Positions 26,232 through 36,450 of a DNA stretch of 64,000 nt are shown one piece after another. The DNA comes from Bacteroidetes bacterium GWE2_42_24 (GTDB lineage Bacteria; Bacteroidota; Bacteroidia; Bacteroidales; TTA-H9), in contig MEOA01000003.1 of assembly GCA_001768515.1 (NCBI GenBank), forward strand, positions 227,876 to 291,875, given 5' to 3'. Under the pieces are notes generated by a model. That model saw nothing but the letters and a program-made list of their open reading frames with translations. It was not told the origin of the DNA and made no database searches. A program made the translations under genes and the position numbers. How positions within the stretch are numbered: position 1 is the stretch's first letter; the number at the start of each line of letters is the position of its first letter.

Positions 26232-28355
26232 TTACTGAACCGGCTTTATCTTTTGCCTTTCCTCAAAAGCTTTGAGTCCGGCATCTAAAAATTCAATAAA
26301 TTTATTAACATCTAAATCGTAAGCCCTGGGTTTAACCAGCAGATCGCCGTTTCCGTCGAGCAGCACGTAATAGGGCTGTGCGTTTACATTGAAACGTGAA
26401 ATTTGCAGGTCTGCGTATATCTTACCGATAGTTTTTTTTACTTTTCCATCATATTTTGATGTTACCCACTCTTTCTGAGGGACTTCGGCTTTATCGTCAA
26501 CATAGAGTGCCACTACGACGTACTTTTCGCGCAAACGACGCAGTACCTCAGGATTAGACCAAACGCTGGCCTCCATTTCCCGGCAGTTTACACAACCGTG
26601 CCCGGTAAAATCAATAAATACAGGCTTATTGGTTGCTTTGGCGCAGGCCAGCCCCTGGTTGTAGTCGAAATAGCCATCCAACCCGTGAGGCAGATCCAAA
26701 AAGTCGGCATATTTCGGGGGCTCACATAATTCGGTTTTAGCATTAGCATTGACTGTACCCAATGGCATTGCTTTTATATTATCGCGAACAACGGCATTGA
26801 AGTCGAAGTCCTGACTTGTCATAGGCGGCATGTAACCCGAAAGACCTTTGAGTGGCGCACCCCACATGCCAGGAATCATGTACATCACAAAGGAGAAGGT
26901 GACAATTGAAAATGCAAGACGAGTGATCCCAATGTGCTCAACCTTGTCATCATGCGGAAACCGTAACTTCCCTAACAGGTAAAATCCCATCAGCGCAAAA
27001 ATCACAATCCATATGGCCAGATAAATCTCCCTGTCAAGAATTCCCCAATGGTAGGTCTGGTCAGCAATTGAAAGGAATTTTAAGCCGAGGGCGAGTTCTA
27101 TGAATCCCAGTACAACTTTTACAGAATTCAACCAACCTCCTGATTTTGGCATTGATTGTAACCAGGCGGGAAAAAGAGCGAAAATCGTAAATGGAAGGGC
27201 AAAGGCCAAAGAGAAACCAAACATGCCGATAATTGGCATTAGTATCTGGCCTCCGGCAGATTCAACGAGGATATATCCAACGATAGGACCAGTACAGGAG
27301 AAAGAGACCAGAACAAGGGTAAAGGCCATAAAGAAAGCACCAGTAATACCTCCCTTATCTGCCTGAGCATCCGATTTGTTGATAATCCATGAAGGCAGGG
27401 TAAGTTCAAAAGCCCCGAAAAACGATGCAGCAAAAATGATGAAAATGATAAAGAAGAAGATGTTGGGCAACCAGTGTGTACTAACCCAGTTTGCAAAATT
27501 GGCACCCAGTGTCAGGGCTACGATCGTTCCAATCAATGTATAAATTATGATTATTGAAAGTCCGAAAATTGTAGCCTGAAATCGTGCTTTGGCCTTATTC
27601 TCGTTATCGTGCATGAAGAAGCTGACAGTCATTGGTATCATTGGGAATACGCAAGGTGTCAGGATCGCGAGCAGTCCGGCAAGAAATGAAATCCAAAAGA
27701 AGCCCCACATTGATGCGTTTTTATCGATAGGAGAATCATTCGCGGTGGCAGTCAATTCAGATGTGTCAGTCTGCAAACGTTGCGTGTCCTGTGCAATTAC
27801 GGCTGTCTCAATTTTGGGATGAGAACTGTCTTTCTCGTCCGAAGGGGATGTTATTACCTTAGTGGTTGCAGTCTTACCTGCTTTGGAGTTAAGCCTGAAT
27901 TCATACTCAATTTCTGAAGGAGGTAAACATTTTTCATCATCACAGGTCATAAATTCCAACCTTCCTGTGATAGTGAAGGGCTGGTCGGTCAACTTCTTGA
28001 TTTTTTGGGTAAAGTTGACTTTTCCATCGAAGTATAACAAATCCATCTCGAAGTTCTTGTCATACATCTGGATAGGTTTGGGCTCTTTGACCTTACCAAT
28101 TGCTTTATAGTCGTCAGACTCCTTAATGACAAAACTGGTCGGAATCGGACCACCATCCTTGATGAACTGTGAATACAGATGCCAATGCTTTTCAATTGAG
28201 GCACTAAGCACCAGGGTGGCTTCTTCCGTAGTTTCGTCCTTCACACTAAATGACCACTTAACAGGTTCAAGAACCTGTGCAGAAATCTGCGAAGAAACCA
28301 GAAGCAAAACCCCTATAAGGGCTGCGCGTGAGCGGGAGAGGAGAGTATATATCAT
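26232..28355 (-). CDS. DsbD-like thiol:disulfide interchange protein
   Basis: DsbD carries electrons from cytoplasmic thioredoxin across the inner membrane to periplasmic thiol proteins. The 707-residue protein has a signal peptide, an N-terminal DsbD-alpha-like beta-domain (about 30-155), a variable linker, an eight-helix core with the two redox cysteines (LTPCVFPMIP near residue 231 and SFSCTGPIVG near 350), and a C-terminal thioredoxin domain with GHGCVNCREME (CxxC near residue 590). Both soluble domains and all membrane cysteines are present. It is last in a four-gene operon with TlpA, an OMP and an Omp28 protein, 26 bases after the Omp28 stop, so these are its likely clients. Confidence 0.92.
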   Translation of the reverse strand: MIYTLLSRSRAALIGVLLLVSSQISAQVLEPVKWSFSVKDETTEEATLVLSASIEKHWHLYSQFIKDGGPIPTSFVIKESDDYKAIGKVKEPKPIQMYDKNFEMDLLYFDGKVNFTQKIKKLTDQPFTITGRLEFMTCDDEKCLPPSEIEYEFRLNSKAGKTATTKVITSPSDEKDSSHPKIETAVIAQDTQRLQTDTSELTATANDSPIDKNASMWGFFWISFLAGLLAILTPCVFPMIPMTVSFFMHDNENKAKARFQATIFGLSIIIIYTLIGTIVALTLGANFANWVSTHWLPNIFFFIIFIIFAASFFGAFELTLPSWIINKSDAQADKGGITGAFFMAFTLVLVSFSCTGPIVGYILVESAGGQILMPIIGMFGFSLAFALPFTIFALFPAWLQSMPKSGGWLNSVKVVLGFIELALGLKFLSIADQTYHWGILDREIYLAIWIVIFALMGFYLLGKLRFPHDDKVEHIGITRLAFSIVTFSFVMYMIPGMWGAPLKGLSGYMPPMTSQDFDFNAVVRDNIKAMPLGTVNANAKTELCEPPKYADFLDLPHGLDGYFDYNQGLACAKATNKPVFIDFTGHGCVNCREMEASVWSNPEVLRRLREKYVVVALYVDDKAEVPQKEWVTSKYDGKVKKTIGKIYADLQISRFNVNAQPYYVLLDGNGDLLVKPRAYDLDVNKFIEFLDAGLKAFEERQKIKPVQ

Positions 28356-28381
28356 GTTAATTTTTATGCTACAAGGCCGCC

Positions 28382-29260
28382 TTATTTAGACTCAACTACA
28401 TGTGTTTCTTCAACCTGAAGAACGGAATACTTTTCAGAAACTTCGTCCATGCGGCTAACATAGGCTACTACACTGCAATGATCTTCATCCCAGGAATCAG
28501 GGAGGACAAAGGTATAACTTTTTGATAAAGTGGTACCACCAGCAATGCCATCATTTGAATTGAGACTTTCGCCCCAAACTCCATTGACAGCTTTCCTTAA
28601 AACATGGCGGTGGTAATATGGATCGATGGTCGGAACTGTCCCGGCACTTATATCTGTGTTCTTCTGAGGTGAATTGAGACTGTCTTCGGTGATGACCACA
28701 CAGATGTTGTATTTGCCAGAGACTTCCTCAAGGAATTTTACCGAAGGATTAATTGTAAGGCTGCGAGTTGAGCTATTCCACTCAACAGGGAGGGTAATAG
28801 TAGCTTTAAGAGTTTTGGCCAGTGCACTCTCGACGTAGCCTTGCCATGAATCAGTACCCTGTAGAAACTTATCATTAAACTTTGTGCGATTAATCATTCC
28901 AGTGGGGTTTGATTCTACACCAAAAGCTGTATTGATCTCGGTTCCCTCATCAGTTCTGTAATCGGCAGTAAAAAGACCCGATCCGTCAGGACTGGCGAAA
29001 AAACCGGCATGTATGCTTACAACAATCACTCTTCCGGGATTCAGCAATTGGATGTTCTTTGCTTCGAGATGAGCTTTGGGGCAATTCGTGCATTTATGTC
29101 CTGTGAATTCTTCAAGTAAAACTTTCTGTGTATTGGTAACAGGCTGAGGATTGTTAGTTGCAGAGAGATAGGGCTCATCCACTTTATCACAGGCCCATAT
29201 CAGGGCTGATATAGCAACCAGTAAAACTGTTTTTTGTAATAACTGTCTCATGATTTTCAT
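28382..29260 (-). CDS. Omp28-related thioredoxin-fold outer-membrane lipoprotein
   Basis: This 292-residue protein has a lipoprotein signal (SALIWACDK, Cys near residue 24) and an Omp28-type domain that contains a thioredoxin-like active site, EEFTGHKCTNCPKAH (CTNC). The rest resembles the adhesin-like Omp28 family of Porphyromonas and relatives. The start at 29260 is chosen because it gives the signal peptide and lies two bases after the stop of the preceding OMP gene; the longer frame has no signal sequence. The CxxC and the position directly before dsbD suggest that it is kept reduced by DsbD. Its substrate is unknown. Confidence 0.85.
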   Translation of the reverse strand: MKIMRQLLQKTVLLVAISALIWACDKVDEPYLSATNNPQPVTNTQKVLLEEFTGHKCTNCPKAHLEAKNIQLLNPGRVIVVSIHAGFFASPDGSGLFTADYRTDEGTEINTAFGVESNPTGMINRTKFNDKFLQGTDSWQGYVESALAKTLKATITLPVEWNSSTRSLTINPSVKFLEEVSGKYNICVVITEDSLNSPQKNTDISAGTVPTIDPYYHRHVLRKAVNGVWGESLNSNDGIAGGTTLSKSYTFVLPDSWDEDHCSVVAYVSRMDEVSEKYSVLQVEETHVVESK

Positions 29261-29262
29261 AA

Positions 29263-30966
29263 CTAAAAACTCGATGTTATTGTAATTGTTATTCCATTTG
29301 CAGCAGGTACAAACCGGCATACACCCCCGACACAAAGCAGCCCTTCACGCTGACGCCCGTAGTTGACGGCTATACGTGTGGGACCATCTGTATATCCTGC
29401 GGAGATGGCATAGTAATGAAGTTGTTGATCGGAATCATCGTTGCCGTAATTGTACTCATCGGCAACCGACATAAACCATTTCGGGGCAAAAGTATATTCT
29501 AAGGTTCCTCCTACCCAGTTTCCTTTATCCTGTTTGGTAAAGAGCCATTGGTTTTCCAGACGTAAAGCGTTTTTGTCGTTCAGCCTGACGGTTATGTCGG
29601 CAATGAAGATGCTGGCAAGAACATTTGGATATTCACCATTATGACCCGTTAATACATCTTTATTGTATTGTTGGTAAACATAACCGACATTGGCTTTCGT
29701 CGATTTGCTGAATTTTCTGGTGATAAATAGACTGAAATCTGAATAGTATAATTCATCGCCAAAGCTGAAGAATGGTGAGCTATAGCCCAGTGTTCCGGTG
29801 GAATCGACAGGGATGCCTTCTTCTATCTGTTCCTTCTTTATGTTATTGACTTGCGAGTAATTGACAGAGACCTGAGTGCCATATTTCCCGCCTAAATTTC
29901 CTTTCGGGATTTTGAAATCGATCTGAGCCTGATAGGCCATTTCTCCATTCGGTTGTGTTGAGAATGGATACATGGTGGCAAAGCTGTATTGATGCTGTTT
30001 TGCCAAAGGGGGTAAAAAATTGATGTCGAGAATTGATTCTGTTTCGTTCATACGTGATTTGTACGACATATTATCAACTCTTTTAGCCCCAAGCATTACT
30101 CCAATACCTTTGGTACTCCATGAAAGTGTTGAATACAGGGCTTGCCCTTCCTTGTATATAAAATTATTTGCTGCCGAAGGGTTGTTCATCTTATAGGCAT
30201 ACTCCGACATAAAATTCCATCCTCCTCTGATTACATTTAAACGTCCGGCAAAGGATGCTATGTTCCGGGGTAGCTTATACTCATATATTGAATCACCGCG
30301 CACCAATCTCTTGGTGGTCATTTTTTCATACTTACTAACGAAGCTACCGCCCAGAATCACCTTGGTTCTGGATTCCGAAAGGGAAGGTATCATCTCGTTG
30401 ATATAGAATTCTGCATCTGCACCACGTACGATGCCGCGGTTACCATCTTCATAGGGTGTCCAGTAGCTTCTTTGGTAGCCTACAAGTCCTTTCAGGGCTA
30501 CTCCTTTAAATGGATTCAGTTTTACCCTGATGCCCTTGAGGCTGTTGTCGTAGCCCAGACTCCATTCCTCGTATGATCTGAGAATCATGCCACTTCCGAA
30601 TTGTTCATAAAAATTTCCCACCGTAAGCTGGATGAAGTCGGTTTTATAGTCGGCAAACCAGTTGGCAATATTTGAGCCTTCAAGCGAAGTCGAATATCCG
30701 GTCATCGGGGGCAGGTAGGTTTCAAATCGTAATCCGGCTGTAAACTTACCATTGGTGTACAACAGATTTCCGAAGGCATTTACCCCATATCTTTTTCCCG
30801 CCATCGTATCAGCTGTGATTCCAAGCGCTTTATCTTCGTTGTAGTATTGTCCGTCAATCTGGAAGTTCCCGCTGACAGTGCCGCCCTGAATCAGTTCCTG
30901 TGCCCTGACTGGCAGGTAAGCAAATATGCTCGTGAGAGTGAGAAGTAAAATGATCGTTTTTTTCAC
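29263..30966 (-). CDS. Outer-membrane beta-barrel protein, DUF6029-like
   Basis: This 567-residue protein has a cleavable signal peptide (KTIILLLTLTSIFAYLPVRAQ) and repeated amphipathic beta-strands with aromatic ends throughout, as in an outer-membrane barrel. I believe it matches DUF6029, a Bacteroidota family usually found between TlpA/Omp28-type genes, but the name is from memory. The start codon is GTG, 40 bases after the TlpA stop. No porin-specific or enzymatic motif is visible. The operon suggests that it works with thiol-redox proteins, possibly as the channel or anchor for Omp28. Confidence 0.75.
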   Translation of the reverse strand: MKKTIILLLTLTSIFAYLPVRAQELIQGGTVSGNFQIDGQYYNEDKALGITADTMAGKRYGVNAFGNLLYTNGKFTAGLRFETYLPPMTGYSTSLEGSNIANWFADYKTDFIQLTVGNFYEQFGSGMILRSYEEWSLGYDNSLKGIRVKLNPFKGVALKGLVGYQRSYWTPYEDGNRGIVRGADAEFYINEMIPSLSESRTKVILGGSFVSKYEKMTTKRLVRGDSIYEYKLPRNIASFAGRLNVIRGGWNFMSEYAYKMNNPSAANNFIYKEGQALYSTLSWSTKGIGVMLGAKRVDNMSYKSRMNETESILDINFLPPLAKQHQYSFATMYPFSTQPNGEMAYQAQIDFKIPKGNLGGKYGTQVSVNYSQVNNIKKEQIEEGIPVDSTGTLGYSSPFFSFGDELYYSDFSLFITRKFSKSTKANVGYVYQQYNKDVLTGHNGEYPNVLASIFIADITVRLNDKNALRLENQWLFTKQDKGNWVGGTLEYTFAPKWFMSVADEYNYGNDDSDQQLHYYAISAGYTDGPTRIAVNYGRQREGLLCVGGVCRFVPAANGITITITSSF

Positions 30967-31006
30967 GTCAGAGTGGTATTGATGTTATGAAATGATTTGA
31001 AATGAA

Positions 31007-31537
31007 TTATTCGGAGATAGCTTCACCCCGGTTCAACTTTCTTACCAGTTCAATGAGCTCGAGTTCTGACCCTTCTGAAAAAGAGGTGTGCTGCCATACG
31101 ATTTCTCCCTTCCCGTTAACCAAAAATGTATGTGGGATAAGGTTAACATTCATGGCCCGTTTAAAGTCGCTGTTCTGGTCAAGAAGTAATTCATAACTCC
31201 AGCCTTTCCCGTCAGCCGTTGGTTTTACTTTTGATGATGATCTGGCATCATCAATGGAAACGGCTATGATTTTTACCCCGGTCTCTTCCTGCCATTCATC
31301 GTATACTTCAGCGATGGTTGTGAGTTCTTTGATGCAGGGTTTACACCATAACGCCCAGAAGCTTATAATCATGGGTTTGCCATCGTTCGACAATGTAGCC
31401 GTGTTGACTGTCTGTCCATCAGCATTTTTTACATCAATTGACGGAAGCTTGGGGAGTCTTTTTTCTGTTGTTTCCTGTGCATTGATCATTTGGACGAAAC
31501 CAACGAGCATTAAAGCAGCAACGAGAATCTTTTTCAT
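31007..31537 (-). CDS. TlpA-family thiol-disulfide oxidoreductase
   Basis: This 176-residue thioredoxin-fold protein has a signal peptide (ILVAALMLVGFVQMINAQ) and the active site FWALWCKPCIKEL (CKPC, near residue 63), followed by the cis-Pro region NLIPHTFLVNGKGEIVWQH. TlpA/ResA-like proteins reduce disulfides in apocytochromes or other exported proteins. It is the first gene of an operon continuing into the DUF6029-like OMP, Omp28 and DsbD, so it is probably recycled by that DsbD. A box TAACTTTA just upstream is one base off the -7 consensus. Confidence 0.92.
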   Translation of the reverse strand: MKKILVAALMLVGFVQMINAQETTEKRLPKLPSIDVKNADGQTVNTATLSNDGKPMIISFWALWCKPCIKELTTIAEVYDEWQEETGVKIIAVSIDDARSSSKVKPTADGKGWSYELLLDQNSDFKRAMNVNLIPHTFLVNGKGEIVWQHTSFSEGSELELIELVRKLNRGEAISE

Positions 31538-32020
31538 AGGATTAAAGTTAGAATAAGAAATAATTCGATTTTTAAACTGTGAAACTTTAATAAACTTAAA
31601 ACTCCTATTATGGGGAGTAGTTGTCTGGAGAAAAGCAGGATTTTTTCCAGGTAAAGGAAGAAAGGAATATTGATCTGAAATAGCCGCCGGTATAGAACCG
31701 CCCAGACCTGTTCACTATCAGATTTCTGATAGTTTTGATCAGTAATTCCTTTCTCTCCTTTTACACTGGTTTGTAAATTGGTGGAAAGTTTGGAAAGAAC
31801 GTTACGCACAAATTGCGTTATATGGTGGCAAAGATAACCGAAATCCAAGGGAGCGCATGAAGAATAACGTAGTTTCACCTCTACAAACGAGGGTAAACTG
31901 TTGTTATTTTTGAGGATTGGCCTCTACAATATCTACTATTAATGCATTGTTATATAATTAATTAAATTTATTATTAACTCTACTATTTTAATATTAGCCG
32001 TGTATTTCTGTGATCCTTAT
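31538..32020. other. Intergenic region between TlpA operon and TPR regulator
   Basis: This 483-base A+T-rich stretch has no credible gene. It holds two small hairpins, ACTCC/GGGAGT near 31600-31619 and ACTATCAG/CTGATAGT at 31714-31733, the latter followed by TTTT on the plus strand. It should contain the promoter of the TlpA operon near its left end. Confidence 0.45.
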
Positions 32021-34231
32021 TTATAGATCCTGTAGAAAATCTGTCAGGGTGTTATTCCCTTCGATGTTAAGCTTTTTCCTTAATCGGTATCTGCTCATTT
32101 CTACGGCTTTAGTGGTGATATTGTTTAGCGAAGCAATTTCTTTCGAGGATAGGTTTATCCGAAGGAGCGCCGAAAGTTGCCGTTCGTTTTCAGTCATTTC
32201 CGGACAAATTTGATTCAGTTTTTTAAAGAATGTTGCATTGGCTTCTTCAATTTCGGCCTGTAATCGTTCCAGTTCTTTCGTGATTCGGGTTTGTTGGCCG
32301 ATTTTTAGCAACAGATCATTAAGCCTCTTTTCCTTGTCATCGTCATGAAGACTTTTTATCTCTTTCAACCCTTTTTTCAATTCACCGAAGAATTCATTCT
32401 TATGCGCGAGTGATAAGGCCATGTTGATCAGGTGATTGTTTTTCTGCTGTAGTTCCTGATTCAAAATAAGCTTTTCCTGATCCCTGTTTTTCAGGTCTGC
32501 TTCCATCAGGGCTTGCCTGGTCTTTAGAATTTCCTGATTTTTATCTGCCAGATTAATCTGCGCGTGAGAACGACTCTTCTGTCTTGAATATAACAGATAA
32601 GCTATGATTACTAGAAACACGAGTGCAGCAAGTCCGGCTTGAAGCACAATGGCATTGATTTTTTCGTTTTTTTCAAGCAGGTTTATTTGCTCTTTTTGAA
32701 TGGTAATCTCGTTTTCTTTCTTTTCCAATTCATAGCGGGTCTGAATCTCTGCCATTTGCCGGTTCATTTCAACTCCCAAAAGCGTATCACTTTGAGCGTT
32801 GTACAATTTGAACAACATGAGTGCTCCCCGGTAGTCCCCTTCGCTTTCTGAGATTACAGATAATCCAAGGGCAGCATTCTTCATTTCAGCCGGGTAATGA
32901 TAGTTCCGTGCATCGTTGAGTGCTTCGGTAAAGTATTTTTTTGCAAGGATCCGGTCGTTTTTTTTCAGGTAATAGTTACCCAGACTGTTGTTCAGATTTG
33001 TAAGATAATTCTTGTTGTCGGTTAACCGGTAAAATTTGAGGGCGATGTTGAAATTCTGCAGGGCATTGTCATAGTCACCCTTTAGCATAAAGGTTTCTCC
33101 TTTATTCTGATAATTGATGGCTGTCCAAAGCTGATTGTTCATTAATTCGTTGATTCGGATAGCGGCATCATAGAGTTTAAGTGCGGAATCATATTGTTTA
33201 AGACTTCGTTGTACCTCTCCCAGATTGTTAAGTAGTTGTGCTATACCGGCTTTGTTGCCTGCCTCTTTATGGATAATATAAGCAGCCCTGAAGAGTTCTT
33301 CGGCTTTGGGAAATGAATTCTGGGCAAAGTAAATAGCGGCTATATTATTGTAAGAGCCCGCAACTCCTAATCTGTCATTCTTTTCTTCTTTGATCTTTAG
33401 TGCTTTGTAATAGTTCTCAATTGCTTTGTCGTAGTTTCCAATGGCTTGATAGATATCTCCCAGATCGTCATAGATGAGTGGCAGCAGATCTCTATCACCC
33501 AGAATTACCAGCACAGCAATGGCCTTGTGCATGTAGGCCGTCGCCTGGGTATATTTTCCTCCATTAAAAAGTGCATTGGCTGCCTGTCCCTGTAGTGAAG
33601 CGAGCTGAACCAGCATCTTGTTGTATTCTGTCTTCCCTGCCGGTAGGTTTTTTATGCCATCGTCCAGAATTTTAATTCCATTCTCAAGCACCTTGACCGC
33701 TGAATCTTTGAGATTTAGTTTTATTAATGCTACTGATTGATATTCGAGATTGTATGATCGTTCTATCGGGTGGGTGTTCTGGGGAAGCATCTTTTCAGCC
33801 CTTATGAAGTGCCACAACGCTGAATCATAACGCGTAATCTGCATATAAGCGTTTCCTATCTGTTGGTTAATGCGTGAGTATTCCGATGGAAGATAGGATG
33901 TTAGCAACGATTTCTTCCAGAGCTTAATAGCGTTGGAATAAGAATTGCCGAAATAGCTGATGTTGCCCATGGTTTCATAACTTCTGGAGAGTCCACGGGC
34001 ATAATTTAAACGGATTGAAAGATTGGCTGCCTCTTCGGCTAATTTCTTCGCCTGAGTGATGTCGTGGCTTATTAATGTGTTGGCTAACTGATTCATCAGC
34101 CTGATTCTTGCTGTATCGCTCTTTGATCGCGATATAAGCCTTTGCAGACTGTCGGCATTGGCCATTACCTCACCGCCTGACAGCAGTAAGGTAATGGAAA
34201 AGACGGCCATTATCTTCAGGAAATAACGCAT
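32021..34231 (-). CDS. TPR sensor-type regulator with C-terminal HTH
   Basis: This 736-residue protein has a signal peptide or first helix (IMAVFSITLLLSGGEVMA), about nine tetratricopeptide repeats (residues 35-480; clear units such as DLGDIYQAIGNYDKAIENYYKAL), one membrane helix (NAIVLQAGLAALVFLVIIAYLLY, near 525), a cytoplasmic coiled coil, and a C-terminal LuxR-type helix-turn-helix (LSSKEIASLNNITTKAVEMSRYRLRKKL). The layout suggests a one-protein transmembrane sensor: periplasmic TPRs detect a ligand or partner and the inner HTH binds DNA. Such proteins are common in Bacteroidota. It is 14 bases after an M64 peptidase gene and is probably cotranscribed with it. Confidence 0.88.
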   Translation of the reverse strand: MRYFLKIMAVFSITLLLSGGEVMANADSLQRLISRSKSDTARIRLMNQLANTLISHDITQAKKLAEEAANLSIRLNYARGLSRSYETMGNISYFGNSYSNAIKLWKKSLLTSYLPSEYSRINQQIGNAYMQITRYDSALWHFIRAEKMLPQNTHPIERSYNLEYQSVALIKLNLKDSAVKVLENGIKILDDGIKNLPAGKTEYNKMLVQLASLQGQAANALFNGGKYTQATAYMHKAIAVLVILGDRDLLPLIYDDLGDIYQAIGNYDKAIENYYKALKIKEEKNDRLGVAGSYNNIAAIYFAQNSFPKAEELFRAAYIIHKEAGNKAGIAQLLNNLGEVQRSLKQYDSALKLYDAAIRINELMNNQLWTAINYQNKGETFMLKGDYDNALQNFNIALKFYRLTDNKNYLTNLNNSLGNYYLKKNDRILAKKYFTEALNDARNYHYPAEMKNAALGLSVISESEGDYRGALMLFKLYNAQSDTLLGVEMNRQMAEIQTRYELEKKENEITIQKEQINLLEKNEKINAIVLQAGLAALVFLVIIAYLLYSRQKSRSHAQINLADKNQEILKTRQALMEADLKNRDQEKLILNQELQQKNNHLINMALSLAHKNEFFGELKKGLKEIKSLHDDDKEKRLNDLLLKIGQQTRITKELERLQAEIEEANATFFKKLNQICPEMTENERQLSALLRINLSSKEIASLNNITTKAVEMSRYRLRKKLNIEGNNTLTDFLQDL

Positions 34232-34245
34232 TGATTATTGTCTGG

Positions 34246-35673
34246 TCACTTTGTGTACTGGTTGATGACTTCTTCAATGGTATGTTGACAAACCCGGCAG
34301 AAAACCTGGCGGTTGCGGGTAAACATGATGCAATCAGTCTCTGCCCTGTAAAGTCCTTTGGGTTGATACCCGGCTCCTTCAAATGCCCCGACTTTGCCGG
34401 TATATTTCATTTTTGAGATCATCTCTTTCTCATGTGTCCTTTCACGTTCGAACAATTCCTCCATAACACGCTCTGGTTTTTTGTCAGCCCTGATTTGTTT
34501 CCGTTCGGTCTGAATCTGGTAGCTGAAATTGTCAAAAGCTTCTTTATCCCATGGTGTCGGAATAGGTGTCGTTGACGCTGTCAGGTTTTTCCATTTTAAA
34601 TTATTAGGGTCTTTCAGGGCGGTGATGTTGGCTTCCCATGGTTCAATGCTGATGTCAGGGGCTTCGTATGAAACCGCTGAGGTGTAATACTCATCGGCCA
34701 ATGCAGCGAAATGGTGCCCAAATTCATGTACGAAGACATAATCGGCGAACTTATTGTCTGCAGCACAGGTGGCATACAGGTTATATATTCCACCACCACC
34801 ATAGGTCCGTTCATTCACGATAATAAACATGAATTCATAAGGAACGGCAGAGGCCGCATCCCTGATGGCACGGTTATCGAATCCAAGCAGGTATCTTTCC
34901 GAATCGAAAGCTCCGTAACTCATCGAAAGCGGAGTACGGTTGAATTCGGCAGGATGTGGTTTGTTTACTCCATCGCTGGCCGAGGGAGTCTCAACTACCC
35001 ATACATTGAAATCGTTCCGGCGGCTTTTGAAGGGTTCTGTATTGAAAAGCTCTTCGGTCAGTCGTTTTACATCCCTTCTGTATTTTTCCATTTGACTGCT
35101 GCTATATCCGTCACCCAGAACCACGATGTCAACTTTTTGAGATGATGGCCCATTGTTCATGTAAGCCCAGGTTTTCAGGCCATTGTTATAGACCGATGGA
35201 TTTGAATAGATGGCATTTGGGTCGATGTCGCGTGTCCAGACAGGCTGGAAAATATTCTTCCCGTCACGCTTGAACAGGGTCAGTTTTATTTCGGCTTTTG
35301 GCCAGGGAAACCTAAGTGATTCGTGAAAAGTCCCCCATTCGGTTTCAGCTTCGGGTGTCGATTGCCACTCCCCGAATATGCTCGCGAAGCCGCGACTGTA
35401 TATTACGCTGCCGGTTTTGGGATCACTTATTTCGTAGAAGTATAGTCCATAACGCAGGTGATCGATTAGTTGGGTTTGACTGCCACTCCACAAGCCATCG
35501 TTTAAGGCACGATCGAGGGCAAAATGTTCCTGACTGGCATCGCCTGAATGAAAATAATCGAGTCGCATGGTGTTTCCCGTGAACCACTTATTGTAATCAA
35601 TTTGAGCCTGACCGTTGAATGTCAGTGCAAAAAGAAATATTAGGCAAATGGTTGTCTTGGTATAGTTTGTCAT
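34246..35673 (-). CDS. Secreted M64-family zinc metallopeptidase
   Basis: This 475-residue protein has a signal peptide (ICLIFLFALTFNGQAQ), an N-terminal M64-type beta-domain, and a catalytic domain with the segment VDIVVLGDGYSSSQM and the zinc site FVHEFGHHFAALADEYY (HExxH plus the conserved LADEY). M64 enzymes include the IgA-cleaving protease of Thomasclavelia (Clostridium) ramosa. The true substrate here is unknown, and a free-living or gut host-protein role cannot be told apart. The C-terminal part has a Cys-rich end (DCIMF...FCRVCQHTIEE). The downstream TPR-HTH gene may sense the result of its activity. Confidence 0.88.
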   Translation of the reverse strand: MTNYTKTTICLIFLFALTFNGQAQIDYNKWFTGNTMRLDYFHSGDASQEHFALDRALNDGLWSGSQTQLIDHLRYGLYFYEISDPKTGSVIYSRGFASIFGEWQSTPEAETEWGTFHESLRFPWPKAEIKLTLFKRDGKNIFQPVWTRDIDPNAIYSNPSVYNNGLKTWAYMNNGPSSQKVDIVVLGDGYSSSQMEKYRRDVKRLTEELFNTEPFKSRRNDFNVWVVETPSASDGVNKPHPAEFNRTPLSMSYGAFDSERYLLGFDNRAIRDAASAVPYEFMFIIVNERTYGGGGIYNLYATCAADNKFADYVFVHEFGHHFAALADEYYTSAVSYEAPDISIEPWEANITALKDPNNLKWKNLTASTTPIPTPWDKEAFDNFSYQIQTERKQIRADKKPERVMEELFERERTHEKEMISKMKYTGKVGAFEGAGYQPKGLYRAETDCIMFTRNRQVFCRVCQHTIEEVINQYTK

Positions 35674-36450
35674 GGATGTTTGGATTTATATTTTTTGTAA
35701 AGTTAGAAAATTCAGGCTTTTTTTACTGTGTTTCTGATTCAACCCCTGATTCTTCTATCCTATTACCTGATAATTTGAATTTCGGTTTAAGCCTTGTTTG
35801 ATCATACCATTTCTTTATATCTTCTCCCGGCAACCTTCTGACCGGTAAGGATATTGTTCTGTAATCGCAGGGTTCCTCCCGGGAATGGTACTAAGGTTTT
35901 GTGATGTAGTAACGTTTTTAACTATCTCAAAACGTAATTATTTACCGGTAAGTATAACGGTTTAACACCCTTCGTGCAATTTAGGAATCCTTATTCATTT
36001 CTAAGGTGAGGTTGTAGTTCAGGTTAATGACGGATGTAAGAACTGGATCATGGATGTTAGCCTCACGTTAGGTTGAATTGAAAAGCTGGTTTATTTGGTG
36101 GGGTAGGATAGGCCGGAACTAAGCTGGAGGTTCTAATGAGGTATTGTCCCGGGATTTTTGTGGTAAGCTTTTCTGAAAAGTACATCAATGGTGAGTAAAG
36201 CATTCATAGTGGTTTGTGTTGTTTCCGGATTTACAAATTACCCGAATCAATTCGTAAACCTGCGCTTTTCAATAGGTGCATGTCTCCTCCTTTTACAGCC
36301 TCTTGCATTTGATGATTGCTGTTTCCTCTCCCTGCCACTCATTAATCTTGCCTAAACTTTTTCTGTCCCCAAGTTGGGTTTGGCTCAATATTTGTCAGGA
36401 GATGAAAATAGGATAAGGCGTAAATCAACCGTAAATGAACCAGTTGGCTG

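Noticed and set aside
31534..31878. 114-codon minus-strand frame upstream of TlpA
   Set aside because: It overlaps the TlpA start, has no recognisable motif, and covers the region where the operon promoter should be.
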